64,000 nt of DNA from Flavobacterium proteolyticum (GCF_015223105.1 NZ_JADFTZ010000001.1:1-64000), one strand, 5' to 3'; shown: positions 42,637 to 52,809, counted from the stretch's first letter. Program-made: numbers and translations. The notes: generated by a model from the sequence alone, not told the origin.

Positions 42637-44001
42637 GTGGCTAACAACAATTTATTTTCCGATTTTGAAGCCGTTTCTTCTAAACAATGGAAGCAACAAA
42701 TTCAATACGAGCTAAAAGGTGCTGATTACAACGAAACTTTAGTTTGGGAAAGTCCGGAAGGCATTAAAGTGAAACCGTTTTATCATAATGATGAAACCGA
42801 AGTTAATCTTGATGCAATCACTCCTTCTAAACCTTTTGCAATAGTTCAAAATATTTTTGTTCACGATGTAAAAAAATCGAATGCTCGTGCGTTAGAAACA
42901 TTACAAAGAGGAGCAGAAAGTGTTCGTTTTACTTTAGAAAATGATGCAGTTTCAATTGAAGAATTGATGCAAAACCTTCCGTTAGAAAACGTAAATTATT
43001 ATTTCAGTTTACCATTTCTTTCTGTAGAATTTTCAAATAAAATAAACGAGTTTACTTCAAAAAATAAAGTTAACATCTTTATACAAAATGACCCAATTGG
43101 ACAATTAGCAAAAGATGGCAATTGGTTTGAAAACCTTGAAAAAGATTTTGAAAAACTTAATACAATTGCTTCAAAAACAACTGTTCCGTTTTTAACTATT
43201 TCAAGCGGAATTTATCAAAACGCTGGTGCGAATATCGTACAACAATTGGCTTACACTTTAGCGCAAGCAAACGAATATTTCAATAGAATTCCAGCCATAA
43301 ACCAACCGATTACGATTGAAGTTGCGGTTGGAACAAATTACTTTTTCGAAATTGCGAAACTAAGAGCATTACGTCTTTTATTCAATACATTAGCATCAGA
43401 ATACAATCATAATTTTGATTGCCATATCATCGCAACACCAACAAAACGGAACAAAACATTATACGATTATAACGTAAATATGTTGCGTACGACTACGGAA
43501 TGTATGTCGGCTATTTTAGGTGGAGCTGATGCGGTTGCCAATTTAGCTTACGATGCCATTTATCACAAAGACAACGAGTTTGGCGATAGAATTTCGAGAA
43601 ATCAATTGTTAGTTTTAAAACACGAAAGTTATTTCGACAAAGTAAATAATCCTGCTGATGGTGCTTATTACATTGAAATGTTAACAGAACAATTAGCCGA
43701 AAAAGCCTTGGAATTATTTAAAGACATCGAGAAAAATGGCGGATTGATTTCGCAATTAATCGATGGAACGATTCAAAGAAAAATCAACGAAAGCGCACAA
43801 AAAGAACAAGAACTTTTCGATTCAGGGAAAGAAGTTTTATTAGGAACTAACAAGTATCCAAACAAAAACGACCAAATGAAAAACGATTTGGAATTGTATC
43901 CTTTCGTGAAACAAAACGCCAGAAAAACATTAATCACACCGATTATTGAAAAACGTTTGGCTGAAAAATTAGAACAAGAACGATTATCTCAAGAGCAATA
44001 A
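42637..44001 (+). CDS. mutA: Methylmalonyl-CoA mutase small subunit
   Basis: A 454-residue non-catalytic partner of the B12-dependent mutase. It resembles the TIM-barrel part of the large subunit (for example [21 protein letters not shown], mirroring [14 protein letters not shown]) but ends before any cobalamin domain, so it is shorter than the ~600-residue small subunit of other phyla. It starts with GTG, 11 bases after the FtsB-like gene. The large subunit begins two bases after its stop. Confidence 0.92.
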   Translation: MANNNLFSDFEAVSSKQWKQQIQYELKGADYNETLVWESPEGIKVKPFYHNDETEVNLDAITPSKPFAIVQNIFVHDVKKSNARALETLQRGAESVRFTLENDAVSIEELMQNLPLENVNYYFSLPFLSVEFSNKINEFTSKNKVNIFIQNDPIGQLAKDGNWFENLEKDFEKLNTIASKTTVPFLTISSGIYQNAGANIVQQLAYTLAQANEYFNRIPAINQPITIEVAVGTNYFFEIAKLRALRLLFNTLASEYNHNFDCHIIATPTKRNKTLYDYNVNMLRTTTECMSAILGGADAVANLAYDAIYHKDNEFGDRISRNQLLVLKHESYFDKVNNPADGAYYIEMLTEQLAEKALELFKDIEKNGGLISQLIDGTIQRKINESAQKEQELFDSGKEVLLGTNKYPNKNDQMKNDLELYPFVKQNARKTLITPIIEKRLAEKLEQERLSQEQ

Positions 44002-44003
44002 TC

Positions 44004-46127
44004 ATGAGAAAAGACATACAACATTTAAAGTTAGAAGTTAAAAGTCAGAAATCAGAAGTTTCTGAAAAACAAGACTTCACAACTGCAGAAGGAATTGAAG
44101 TTAAACCAACCTATTCTAAAGAAGATATTTCCGATTTAGAACATCTTGGTTTTGGAGCTGGTTTTGCACCCAATTTACGCGGACCATACGCAACTATGTA
44201 CGTTCGCCGTCCTTGGACAATCCGTCAATATGCGGGATTTTCTACTGCTGAAGAAAGTAATGCTTTTTACAGAAGAAATCTTGCAGCTGGACAAAAAGGT
44301 CTTTCTGTTGCCTTCGATTTAGCAACACACCGCGGTTACGATTCTGACCACGAACGAGTAGTTGGTGATGTTGGAAAAGCTGGAGTTGCGATTGACTCGG
44401 TGGAAGATATGAAAGTCCTTTTCGACCAAATTCCGTTAGGTGAAATGTCGGTTTCGATGACGATGAATGGTGCGGTTTTACCTATCATGGCATTTTATAT
44501 CGTGGCTGCGGAAGAACAAGGCGTTGCTCCTAACCTATTGTCGGGAACAATTCAGAATGATATTTTGAAGGAATTCATGGTACGAAATACCTATATTTAT
44601 CCACCAACGCCTTCGATGAAAATTATTGCGGATATTTTCGAATATACGAGTAAAAATATGCCAAAATTCAACTCGATTTCGATTTCGGGTTACCACATGC
44701 AAGAAGCGGGAGCTACTGCAGATATTGAATTAGCCTACACTTTAGCAGATGGTTTGGAGTACATTCGCACTGGTTTAGCAGCTGGAATGGATATTGATAC
44801 CTTTGCTCCTCGCCTTTCGTTTTTCTGGGCGATTGGAATGAATCATTTTATGGAAATTGCAAAAATGCGTGCCAGTCGTATGCTTTGGGCAAAACTATTG
44901 AAACAATTCAACCCAAAAGACGAAAAATCACTGGCTTTAAGAACGCATTGCCAAACTTCGGGTTGGAGTTTAACGGAGCAAGATCCTTTTAATAACGTAG
45001 CCCGAACTGCTATTGAAGCAGCCGCAGCAGCCTTTGGAGGAACGCAATCGTTACACACCAATGCTTTAGACGAAGCGATTGCTTTACCAACCGATTTCTC
45101 AGCTCGAATTGCTCGTAATACCCAAATCTTTTTACAGGAAGAAACTAAAATTTGCAAAACGGTGGATCCTTGGGCGGGAAGTTATTATGTAGAAAGTTTA
45201 ACGGCTGAAATTGCTGAAAAAGCTTGGGCTTTAATTGAAGAAGTAGAAGCACTTGGCGGAATGACAAAAGCGATTGAAGCTGGAATTCCAAAATTAAGAA
45301 TTGAAGAAGCTGCAGCGCGCAAACAAGCACGTATTGATAGCAGTCAAGATATTATTGTTGGAGTGAATAAATACCGTTTGGAAAAAGAAGATCCGTTACA
45401 TATTTTGGATGTGGATAACCAAATGGTGCGCAAACAACAAATTGAACGTTTAGAACAAATTAAAGCCACTCGCGATAACGCTAAAGTTGCCGAATGTTTA
45501 GCAAAATTAACCGAAAGCGCTAAAAATGGTGGTGAAAATTTACTATCTTTAGCCGTAGAAGCAGCACGAAACAGAGCTACATTAGGCGAGATTAGTGATG
45601 CTTTAGAAGTAGTTTTCGGAAGATATAAAGCACAAATTAGAAGTTTTAGCGGCGTGTATAGTAAAGAAATTAAAAACGACGAAAGTTTTGAAAAAGCAAA
45701 ACAATTAGCCGATGCTTTCGCGAAGAAAGAAGGGCGTCGTCCTCGTATTATGATTGCGAAAATGGGACAAGACGGTCACGATCGTGGTGCCAAAGTAGTA
45801 GCAACAGGTTATGCCGACGTAGGTTTTGACGTTGACATTGGTCCTTTATTCCAAACGCCACAAGAAGCTGCGAAACAAGCTGTTGAAAACGACGTGCATA
45901 TTTTAGGTGTTTCTTCATTAGCAGCGGGACACAAAACTTTAGTACCACAAGTGATTGAAGAACTAAAAAAATACGGAAGAGAAGATATTATGGTAATTGT
46001 AGGTGGAGTAATCCCAGCGCAAGACTACCAATTCTTATTCGACGCCGGAGCTGTAGCAGTTTTTGGCCCTGGAACTAAAATTAGCGATGCCGCGATTACG
46101 ATTTTAGAGGTTTTATTGGAGGAGTAA
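44004..46127 (+). CDS. mutB: Methylmalonyl-CoA mutase large subunit
   Basis: A 707-residue adenosylcobalamin enzyme interconverting methylmalonyl-CoA and succinyl-CoA. The barrel domain (about 55-560) has [18 protein letters not shown] and [15 protein letters not shown]. The C-terminal domain binds B12 base-off through [10 protein letters not shown] (about residue 590). Residues about 9-18 ([10 protein letters not shown]) are encoded by a heptanucleotide repeat and look like an insertion ahead of the conserved start. No meaB or epimerase gene is adjacent. Confidence 0.97.
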   Translation: MRKDIQHLKLEVKSQKSEVSEKQDFTTAEGIEVKPTYSKEDISDLEHLGFGAGFAPNLRGPYATMYVRRPWTIRQYAGFSTAEESNAFYRRNLAAGQKGLSVAFDLATHRGYDSDHERVVGDVGKAGVAIDSVEDMKVLFDQIPLGEMSVSMTMNGAVLPIMAFYIVAAEEQGVAPNLLSGTIQNDILKEFMVRNTYIYPPTPSMKIIADIFEYTSKNMPKFNSISISGYHMQEAGATADIELAYTLADGLEYIRTGLAAGMDIDTFAPRLSFFWAIGMNHFMEIAKMRASRMLWAKLLKQFNPKDEKSLALRTHCQTSGWSLTEQDPFNNVARTAIEAAAAAFGGTQSLHTNALDEAIALPTDFSARIARNTQIFLQEETKICKTVDPWAGSYYVESLTAEIAEKAWALIEEVEALGGMTKAIEAGIPKLRIEEAAARKQARIDSSQDIIVGVNKYRLEKEDPLHILDVDNQMVRKQQIERLEQIKATRDNAKVAECLAKLTESAKNGGENLLSLAVEAARNRATLGEISDALEVVFGRYKAQIRSFSGVYSKEIKNDESFEKAKQLADAFAKKEGRRPRIMIAKMGQDGHDRGAKVVATGYADVGFDVDIGPLFQTPQEAAKQAVENDVHILGVSSLAAGHKTLVPQVIEELKKYGREDIMVIVGGVIPAQDYQFLFDAGAVAVFGPGTKISDAAITILEVLLEE
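44029..44063 (+). repeat. Heptanucleotide repeat in the 5' end of mutB
   Basis: Heptads AGTTAGA, AGTTAAA, AGTCAGA, AATCAGA, AGTTTCT in phase. They encode a lysine/serine-rich stretch near the N-terminus. Confidence 0.7.
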
Positions 46128-46170
46128 ATAAAGACTTGTCATGCTGAACTCGTTTCAGCAACTAAAAATA

Positions 46171-46200
46171 AAAAACACCAGCAGAAATGTTGGTGTTTTT
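46171..46200. terminator. Bidirectional terminator downstream of mutB
   Basis: AAAAACACCA pairs with TGGTGTTTTT between convergent genes; T run on both strands. Confidence 0.88.
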
Positions 46201-46760
46201 TATTTAATCCCATCCACCGCCATCACACCTTCCAAAAAATCAATACTTTTCACTTCTTCAAAAAAGTCGATTTCGGTTTCGTGAGGTAAAAAATCGGAGA
46301 TGATGCGCACGATAAAATCTTGTGGTTTCTTTAAATATTTAAACGTGTAATCTTCCATATTTACAACCGTTTTTTCGGCTAAATCGGTTGTTCTTACAAA
46401 CTTATCAGAAGTTAAGGAAGACAAACAAGGTAAATTTAGCTTTGGGTTTTCGGTGATAATGGGTTTTCCGTTTTCAAACAAGCCACCTTCGTAACCGTAT
46501 AGCGAAGCATTGGTAATTTCGATAGGTTTTCCTAAGTGCAAATAATCAGGTAAATGGGCTTCTTTTCCTACCACAGCTGCAAAACCCATTAACACACAAA
46601 TATCGTGTGGCGGCATTTGCATCATCGCCTTAGCCGTACTTTCACGACCAATTCCAGAAACAATTACTTCGTACGTATGATTCAAATTCGGAATTCGAGC
46701 TAAAGCGTTTAAGACTTTCTCTCGCTCAATTTCCATCGGTGTTAGTATTACAATCTTCAA
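46200..46760 (-). CDS. Nucleosidase of the MTA/SAH-phosphorylase superfamily
   Basis: A 186-residue protein opening MKIVILTPMEIE and keeping the GIGRESTAKAM phosphate/ribose-site segment, the VLMGFAAVVG strand and VVNMEDYTF, which corresponds to the catalytic VxxMEx-A/T motif. Families with this fold cleave methylthioadenosine, SAH or futalosine. It is shorter than MTA/SAH nucleosidase (~230). The substrate is unproven; the divergent methionine-type aminotransferase next door favours a methionine salvage role (inference). Confidence 0.75.
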   Translation of the reverse strand: MKIVILTPMEIEREKVLNALARIPNLNHTYEVIVSGIGRESTAKAMMQMPPHDICVLMGFAAVVGKEAHLPDYLHLGKPIEITNASLYGYEGGLFENGKPIITENPKLNLPCLSSLTSDKFVRTTDLAEKTVVNMEDYTFKYLKKPQDFIVRIISDFLPHETEIDFFEEVKSIDFLEGVMAVDGIK

Positions 46761-46822
46761 AATCTCAGAATTAAATCACAAAATAAAGTAATTTGAAGAA
46801 ATTAGAGCGTGTATATTTTTTA

Positions 46823-46830
46823 TATTTTTG
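46823..46830 (+). promoter_or_regulatory. -7 promoter motif TATTTTTG, leaderless spacing
   Basis: An exact TAnnTTTG four bases before the aminotransferase ATG. It overlaps an upstream TTG frame extension and so supports the start at 46835. Confidence 0.6.
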
Positions 46831-46834
46831 TGTC

Positions 46835-47962
46835 ATGTCAAAACTACCTAACATCACTACCAGTATTTTCTCTGTAATGTCGCAATTAGCGAATGAGCAC
46901 GGCGCTATTAATTTATCACAAGGATTTCCCAATTTCCCTGAAGACGAACGTTTGTTACAAATTTCGGAGCGCTTAATTCGTTCGAATATTCACCAATACA
47001 CACCGATGGCAGGTTTGCCTTCACTATTGGAGAAAATTGCGAATCAAACCTTAAAACAATACGGTAGAAAAGTCAATACTGCATCCGAAATATTGATTAC
47101 TGCTGGCGCTACACAAGGCGTTTTTACAGCGATTAACACATTTGTAAATCAGGGAGATGAAGTGTTGATTTTAGATCCAAGTTATGACAGTTACGAACCT
47201 TCGGTTTTAGTTGCTGGTGGAAAACCAGTTCGTGTTTCATTAAACGATGATTACACACCCAATTTCAACCGAATTGAAAGCGCAATTTCTACTAAAACCA
47301 AAATGATTGTCATCAATAATCCGCACAATCCTACTGGGAGAATTTGGACAGAACAAGATTTTGAAGCTTTAGAAACCATTTTAGAAAAACATCCTCAAAT
47401 TCTTATTTTAGGTGACGAAGTGTACGAATATATTACGTTTTCGCAACCGCATATTTCGTTTAACACACGTCCAAAATTAGTAGAGCGAACCATTATCGCT
47501 TCTTCTTTTGGAAAATCGTTGCATGTTACGGGTTGGAAAGTGGGTTATTTAATTGCACCTGAACATCTAATGTTCGAAATGAAGAAAGTACATCAATTTT
47601 TAGTGTTTAGTGTGAATAGTTTTTCGCAACACGCTATTTCAGAATACTTGGATGTGGTTGATTTTAGCGAAGTTTCTAAAATGTACCAACGCAAACGCGA
47701 TTTGTTTCAAAACTTAATTAAAAACAGCCGTTTTGAGTTAATGCCTTGCGATGGAACGTATTTTCAAGTGGTGAATTATAACCAAATTTCGAATAAAAAC
47801 GATGTGGATTTTGCTAAGGAATTAATCGTAAATCATGGAGTGGCTTCCATTCCGATTTCAGTTTTTTATAATGATGCTACGGATAGACACATGCTTCGTT
47901 TTTGTTTTGCCAAAACGGATGAAACTTTGATAGCGGCGACTGAAAAACTAAATCAAATTTAA
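46835..47962 (+). CDS. YbdL-like methionine aminotransferase
   Basis: A 375-residue PLP-dependent fold type I aminotransferase. It opens SKLPNITTSIFSVMSQLA, then INLSQGFPNF, the NPHNPTGR motif, the GDEVYE Asp and the PLP lysine in SSFGKSLHVTGWK. This is the pattern of YbdL/kynurenine-type enzymes, which prefer methionine and aromatic amino acids and use the keto acid KMTB in methionine salvage. Start chosen by the promoter position. A further frame upstream (TTG) is unlikely. Confidence 0.9.
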   Translation: MSKLPNITTSIFSVMSQLANEHGAINLSQGFPNFPEDERLLQISERLIRSNIHQYTPMAGLPSLLEKIANQTLKQYGRKVNTASEILITAGATQGVFTAINTFVNQGDEVLILDPSYDSYEPSVLVAGGKPVRVSLNDDYTPNFNRIESAISTKTKMIVINNPHNPTGRIWTEQDFEALETILEKHPQILILGDEVYEYITFSQPHISFNTRPKLVERTIIASSFGKSLHVTGWKVGYLIAPEHLMFEMKKVHQFLVFSVNSFSQHAISEYLDVVDFSEVSKMYQRKRDLFQNLIKNSRFELMPCDGTYFQVVNYNQISNKNDVDFAKELIVNHGVASIPISVFYNDATDRHMLRFCFAKTDETLIAATEKLNQI

Positions 47963-48121
47963 ATCCTTCAAATTGGTTTTATTTTGAAGTATTAAGTCAT
48001 TTTAAAATAAAAAAACAAGCTAACATTCAGCCAAATAACACTTTAACCCATTGTTAACAAAATTGCCTTGAAAAAACCATAAATAATTGTATTTTTACGG
48101 CTTAAAATTTTCAATAATCAA

Positions 48122-48886
48122 ATGGGTAAAATCATTGCAATTGCCAATCAAAAAGGTGGTGTAGGAAAAACAACTACATCTGTTAACTTAGCAGCTTCTC
48201 TTGGTGTTTTAGAAAAAAAAGTACTTTTAATCGATGCTGACCCGCAAGCTAATGCGAGTTCGGGCTTAGGAATCGATGTAGAAAGTGTGGAAATTGGTTC
48301 GTACCAAGTTCTAGAGCATAGTGCTACTCCAGAAGAAGCAACCGTTTCTTGTTCGGCACCAAATGTTTCGGTGATTCCAGCTCATATTGACTTGGTGGCT
48401 ATCGAAATTGAATTAGTTGACAAAGAAAATCGCGAGTACATGCTAAAAACAGCATTAGAAAGTGTAAAAGACAAATACGATTATATTTTAATTGATTGTG
48501 CTCCTTCATTAGGTTTATTAACTTTGAATGCTTTAACCGCTGCAGATAGCGTGGTTATTCCAATTCAGTGCGAATATTTTGCCTTAGAAGGTTTAGGAAA
48601 ATTATTGAACACGATTAAAAGTGTTCAAAAAATCCACAATCCAAACTTAGATATTGAAGGATTGTTATTAACCATGTACGATTCTCGTTTGCGTTTATCG
48701 AACCAAGTGGTGGAAGAAGTTCAAAAGCATTTTAACGACATGGTTTTTGAAACAGTAATTCAAAGAAATATTAAATTGAGTGAAGCTCCAAGTTTTGGAG
48801 AAAGTATCATTAATTACGACGCTACCAGTAAAGGCGCTTCTAATTATTTGAACTTGGCAGAAGAAATTATTAAGAAAAATCAATAA
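48122..48886 (+). CDS. parA: Chromosome partitioning ATPase ParA/Soj
   Basis: A 254-residue deviant-Walker ATPase: the GKIIAIANQKGGVGKTTT signature with its extra Lys, the LLIDADPQANASS switch and DCAPSLGLL. It forms DNA-bound dimers that move ParB-parS complexes and guide origin segregation. parB follows nine bases later. No canonical parS palindrome is visible in this window. Confidence 0.97.
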   Translation: MGKIIAIANQKGGVGKTTTSVNLAASLGVLEKKVLLIDADPQANASSGLGIDVESVEIGSYQVLEHSATPEEATVSCSAPNVSVIPAHIDLVAIEIELVDKENREYMLKTALESVKDKYDYILIDCAPSLGLLTLNALTAADSVVIPIQCEYFALEGLGKLLNTIKSVQKIHNPNLDIEGLLLTMYDSRLRLSNQVVEEVQKHFNDMVFETVIQRNIKLSEAPSFGESIINYDATSKGASNYLNLAEEIIKKNQ

Positions 48887-48895
48887 TAGAGTAAG

Positions 48896-49795
48896 ATGAC
48901 AAAAGCGGTAAAAAAACAAGCCTTAGGAAGAGGATTATCGGCTTTATTGAAAGATCCAGAAAACGATATTAAATCGGTTGAGGACAAAAACGCAGATAAA
49001 GTTGTAGGAAATATTATTGAGCTTGATATCGAATCGATTGAAATTAATCCGTTTCAACCGAGAACGAATTTCAACGAAGAAACGTTACAAGAATTAGCCA
49101 AATCGATTAAAGAATTAGGCGTAATTCAACCTATTACAGTTAGAAAATTAGATTTCAATAACTACCAATTAATTTCGGGAGAACGTCGTTTGCGTGCTTC
49201 TAAATTAATCGGATTAAAAACGATTCCGGCTTACATTCGTTTGGCTAATGATAACGAATCCTTGGTTATGGCATTGGTGGAAAACATCCAACGTCATGAT
49301 TTAGATCCAATCGAGGTTGCGATTTCGTATCAAAGATTAATCGAAGAAATCAATTTAACGCAAGAAGAATTGAGTGAGCGCGTGGGTAAAAAACGTTCTA
49401 CGATTACCAATTATTTACGTTTATTGAAATTAGATCCAATCATTCAAACTGGAATGCGTGACGGTTTTATTTCGATGGGACACGGAAGAGCTTTGATTAA
49501 TATTGACAACCAAGATGTTCAGAGCGACATTTATCATAAAGTCGTAACACAAAATCTATCGGTTAGAGAAACAGAAGCTTTGGTAAAAAATTATCAAGAT
49601 AGCTTAAAACCAAAAACAGCTAAACCTGCAAAAGGAAACTCATTTGACATCAACGAAGAAGAGAAAAAAGCATTTGCTAACTATTTTGGAACTAAAGTTG
49701 ATGTAAAAGTAGCAGGTAACGGAAAAGGAAAAATCACCATTCCATTTCACTCTGAAGAAGACTTTAATCGCATTTTAAAATTAATCAACTCTTAG
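48896..49795 (+). CDS. parB: Chromosome partitioning protein ParB/Spo0J
   Basis: A 299-residue CTPase and DNA clamp. The N-terminus has a basic ParA-interacting stretch (KKQALGRGLSALL). ParB/Srx domain motifs follow (NPFQPRTNF, then GERRLRASKLIG and NIQRHDLDPIE), then the helix-turn-helix (LSERVGKKRSTITNYLRLL) and a C-terminal dimerisation region. Its stop overlaps the GTG of the next gene by one base. Confidence 0.96.
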   Translation: MTKAVKKQALGRGLSALLKDPENDIKSVEDKNADKVVGNIIELDIESIEINPFQPRTNFNEETLQELAKSIKELGVIQPITVRKLDFNNYQLISGERRLRASKLIGLKTIPAYIRLANDNESLVMALVENIQRHDLDPIEVAISYQRLIEEINLTQEELSERVGKKRSTITNYLRLLKLDPIIQTGMRDGFISMGHGRALINIDNQDVQSDIYHKVVTQNLSVRETEALVKNYQDSLKPKTAKPAKGNSFDINEEEKKAFANYFGTKVDVKVAGNGKGKITIPFHSEEDFNRILKLINS

Positions 49796-50355
49796 TGAGA
49801 AAGCTGCATTACATATTTATTTTTACTTGTCTTTTTCTAAGTTTTAAAGGAAGAGCACAAGAGGAAATGACATTAAAAACGCAAGATACAGTGAAAGCTG
49901 TTATTGACCCTAATCGTCCTGCTAGAGCGGCTTTTTATTCGGCTTTAGTTCCTGGACTTGGACAAGCTTACAACAAAAAATATTGGAAAGTTCCTATTGT
50001 TTATATTGGACTAGGTGTCGGAATTTATTCTTACACTTGGAATCAGAAAAAATACCAAGGATTTAGAGATGAATACAAAAGGAGATTAGATGGAACTTCA
50101 GATCCTAATCATCCTATTTATGGTGGATTAGATAACGACAGATTAATTCGTGGACAAAAATTTCATCAAAGAAATAGAGATTTATCTGCTTTAATTACTG
50201 CTGGAATTTACATTTTAAATATCGTTGACGCTAATATTGACGCACATCTTATGCAGTTTAATGTCAACGATAATTTGTCTTTAAAACCCGATATGAATCA
50301 AAATCAAATTGATTACAAGTTCAATTACGGAATGACGCTTACTTATAGTTTTTAA
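49795..50355 (+). CDS. DUF5683 family exported protein
   Basis: A 186-residue protein with a signal peptide (to about GRAQ). The DUF5683 hallmark is PARAAFYSALVPGLGQAYNKKYWKVPIVY, followed by a second hydrophobic segment near residues 132-150. Probably membrane-associated; function unknown. It starts with GTG overlapping the parB stop. Family proteins are repeatedly found between parB and dapB in Flavobacteria. Confidence 0.88.
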   Translation: MRKLHYIFIFTCLFLSFKGRAQEEMTLKTQDTVKAVIDPNRPARAAFYSALVPGLGQAYNKKYWKVPIVYIGLGVGIYSYTWNQKKYQGFRDEYKRRLDGTSDPNHPIYGGLDNDRLIRGQKFHQRNRDLSALITAGIYILNIVDANIDAHLMQFNVNDNLSLKPDMNQNQIDYKFNYGMTLTYSF

Positions 50356-50399
50356 CAAAATATTAGGTAACAGTTCGATTAATACAACTACTAACTACT

Positions 50400-51134
50400 A
50401 TGAAAATTGCACTTTTAGGATACGGAAAAATGGGAAAAGTTATTGAAAGAATAGCTTTAGAACGAGGACATGAAATCGTATTAAAAAAAGATCACGATAA
50501 TACATTTGAAGGTTTATTAAATGCCGATGTTGCTATCGATTTTAGTGTTCCTGATAGTGCCGTAGGAAATATTTCTGAATGTTTAAATAATGGAATTCCC
50601 GTAATTTCAGGAACTACAGGTTGGTTAACCGATTATCCGAAAATGGCACAATTGTGTGAAGAAAAAAATGGAAGTTTTATTTATGCTTCTAATTTTAGTT
50701 TAGGTGTAAACGTGTTTTTTGAATTGAACGAATATTTAGCCAAAATGATGGCCAACTTGAAACAATACAAAGTTTCAATGGAAGAAATTCATCACACTCA
50801 AAAGTTAGATGCACCGAGCGGAACAGCAATTACATTAGCCGAAGGAGTTATCAAACATACCGATTATGCCAATTGGACATTAGAAACTCCAATTAGTAAT
50901 GACTCGAGCAATAGCGAACAGGCGAAGCAAATTCATATTGAAGCAAAACGTATTGAAAACGTACCTGGAACACACAGTATTTTTTATGACAGCGAAGTGG
51001 ACCAAATCGAAATCAAGCACACGGCACACAGCAGAGAAGGTTTTGCCTTAGGAGCTGTTGTTGCAGCCGAGTGGTTAGTTGGAAAAAAAGGGGTTTTCAC
51101 TATGAAAGATGTTTTAGGTTTATCTTCAAAATAA
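50400..51134 (+). CDS. dapB: 4-hydroxy-tetrahydrodipicolinate reductase
   Basis: A 244-residue NAD(P)H-dependent reductase of the lysine/diaminopimelate pathway. Visible: the Rossmann GYGKMGKVIE, the DFSVPDS strand, SGTTGW, and the substrate site EIHHTQKLDAPSGTA. C-terminal HTAHSREGFALGA is typical. Together with dapF at 36 kb it supplies meso-DAP for peptidoglycan. Confidence 0.97.
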   Translation: MKIALLGYGKMGKVIERIALERGHEIVLKKDHDNTFEGLLNADVAIDFSVPDSAVGNISECLNNGIPVISGTTGWLTDYPKMAQLCEEKNGSFIYASNFSLGVNVFFELNEYLAKMMANLKQYKVSMEEIHHTQKLDAPSGTAITLAEGVIKHTDYANWTLETPISNDSSNSEQAKQIHIEAKRIENVPGTHSIFYDSEVDQIEIKHTAHSREGFALGAVVAAEWLVGKKGVFTMKDVLGLSSK

Positions 51135-51170
51135 ACAATTATACAATTTAACAAATAAACGATATTAAAA

Positions 51171-52724
51171 ATGGAAATATCAGGTTGGTTAGTATTTATC
51201 TTATTAGTTCAAGTAATTCACGGAATTGGAACTTGGAAATTATATGTAAAAGCAGGTAGAAAAGCATGGGAAGCATTTGTTCCGGTGTATAACGGAATTG
51301 TCTTAATGCAAATCATCAACCGCCCAAAATGGTGGATTTTATTGCTTTTTATTCCCGTTATTAACTTGTTTTTATTTCCAATTATTTGGATTGAAACTCT
51401 AAGGACTTTTGGTAAAAAATCAACGGTTGATATGGTTTTAGGTGTGGTTACCTTAGGTTTTTACATCGCTTATGTAAATTACACACAAGAAACAACTTAT
51501 CATGCTGATCGTGATTTAAAAGCGCCTAACAAAACTATGGATACATTAGGTTCATTATCGTTTGCTGTTGTTGTAGCAACTTTAGTTCACACGTATTTCA
51601 TCCAACCGTACACAATTCCAACCTCATCATTAGAAAAATCGTTATTGATTGGCGACTTTTTATTTGTAAGTAAATTTCATTACGGAGCCAGAACTCCAAT
51701 GACGCCTATTGCTGCGCCAATGGTTCATGATACTTTACCAATTATTAAAACAAAATCATATTTAGCAAAACCTTCATTACCTTATTTCCGTTTTCCTGCA
51801 TTACAAAAAATTGAGCGTAATGATATTGTGGTTTTTAACTGGCCTGCAGATACTTTGTTTCACATGTACAAAGCAGCAGATAAAAGATATGATAAACCTA
51901 TCGATAAAAAAACCAATTACGTAAAACGTTGCACCGCTATCCCTGGTGATAAAATAGAAATTAGAGATGGCATCATTTTTATTAACGGAAAAGAATCGAT
52001 TCTTCCTGAAAGAGCAAAACCGCAGTATTCATATAAAGTAGCTTGGGATGGGAAAACTCCAGTTGATTTAGATTACATTAAAAAAGAACTTAATATAACG
52101 GACGCTTTTGGTCAAATTGCAAAAGACACTTTAATTTTTAGTGCTTTACCCCGAGCTTCTGTTGACAGATTAAAAAATATTCCGGGACTTACCAAAGTAG
52201 AACGCATCATTCATAAAGAAACGGATAAATCTATTTTCCCAGGAACTAAAGATTGGAACGTAGATAACTTAGGACCAATTTACATTCCTGAGGCTGGAAA
52301 ATCAGTAGAATTAAACAAAGAAACACTGCCTTTTTATAAAAAAGTAATTGGCGAGTACGAAGGAAACGACTTGAAAGTAAACGGAGATGAAATTCGTATT
52401 AACGGTCAAGTTGCAACATCATATACTTTTAAACAAGATTATTATTGGATGATGGGAGACAACCGTCATAATTCATTAGACTCTCGTTATTGGGGATTTG
52501 TTCCAGCAGATCACATAGTTGGAAAACCAATTTTCATTTGGATGAGTATTGATGGTATTAACGATGGTATCAGAAATTGGAGCATTCGTTGGGACAGATT
52601 ATTCACAACCGTTAGCGGAGATGGGCAACCAAAATCGTATTTCCAATATTTCTTAATTGCTTTAGCTGCTTACTTTGCTTTTGATTACTTTAGAAAGAAA
52701 AAGAAAAAGAAAGAAGAAGCATAA
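51171..52724 (+). CDS. lepB: Signal peptidase I, extended Bacteroidetes form
   Basis: A 517-residue inner-membrane protease that removes Sec signal peptides. The N-terminal ~110 residues form a multi-helix DUF5684-like membrane domain absent from most LepB proteins. The catalytic Ser lies in IPTSSLEKSLLIGD (about residue 147-152) and the catalytic Lys in NYVKRCTAIPGD (about 250). The third motif, MGDNRHNSLDSRYWG, comes only at about residue 427 because of a ~150-residue insertion. A lysine-rich tail ends the protein. Confidence 0.94.
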   Translation: MEISGWLVFILLVQVIHGIGTWKLYVKAGRKAWEAFVPVYNGIVLMQIINRPKWWILLLFIPVINLFLFPIIWIETLRTFGKKSTVDMVLGVVTLGFYIAYVNYTQETTYHADRDLKAPNKTMDTLGSLSFAVVVATLVHTYFIQPYTIPTSSLEKSLLIGDFLFVSKFHYGARTPMTPIAAPMVHDTLPIIKTKSYLAKPSLPYFRFPALQKIERNDIVVFNWPADTLFHMYKAADKRYDKPIDKKTNYVKRCTAIPGDKIEIRDGIIFINGKESILPERAKPQYSYKVAWDGKTPVDLDYIKKELNITDAFGQIAKDTLIFSALPRASVDRLKNIPGLTKVERIIHKETDKSIFPGTKDWNVDNLGPIYIPEAGKSVELNKETLPFYKKVIGEYEGNDLKVNGDEIRINGQVATSYTFKQDYYWMMGDNRHNSLDSRYWGFVPADHIVGKPIFIWMSIDGINDGIRNWSIRWDRLFTTVSGDGQPKSYFQYFLIALAAYFAFDYFRKKKKKKEEA

Positions 52725-52735
52725 TATAATTTTAA

Positions 52736-52787
52736 ACGAATTTCACTAATTAGCACGAATCAATTTGTGATAATTAGTGAAATTCGT
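52736..52787. repeat. 52-base perfect-armed palindrome upstream of wbqC
   Basis: ACGAATTTCACTAATTA (52736-52752) and its exact reverse complement (52771-52787) flank an 18-base centre. It fills the lepB-wbqC spacer, and an RNA copy would form a 17-bp stem 22 bases before the wbqC start. Confidence 0.85.
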
Positions 52788-52809
52788 GTTTTTAAAACAA
52801 TATTTTATC

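Noticed and set aside
45413..45421. TGTGGATAA, an exact DnaA-box-type sequence
   Set aside because: It is isolated inside mutB coding sequence and explained by the codons for Asp-Val-Asp-Asn.
48000..50400. parS centromere near parAB
   Set aside because: No sequence close to the canonical TGTTTCACGTGAAACA palindrome is visible here or elsewhere in the window.
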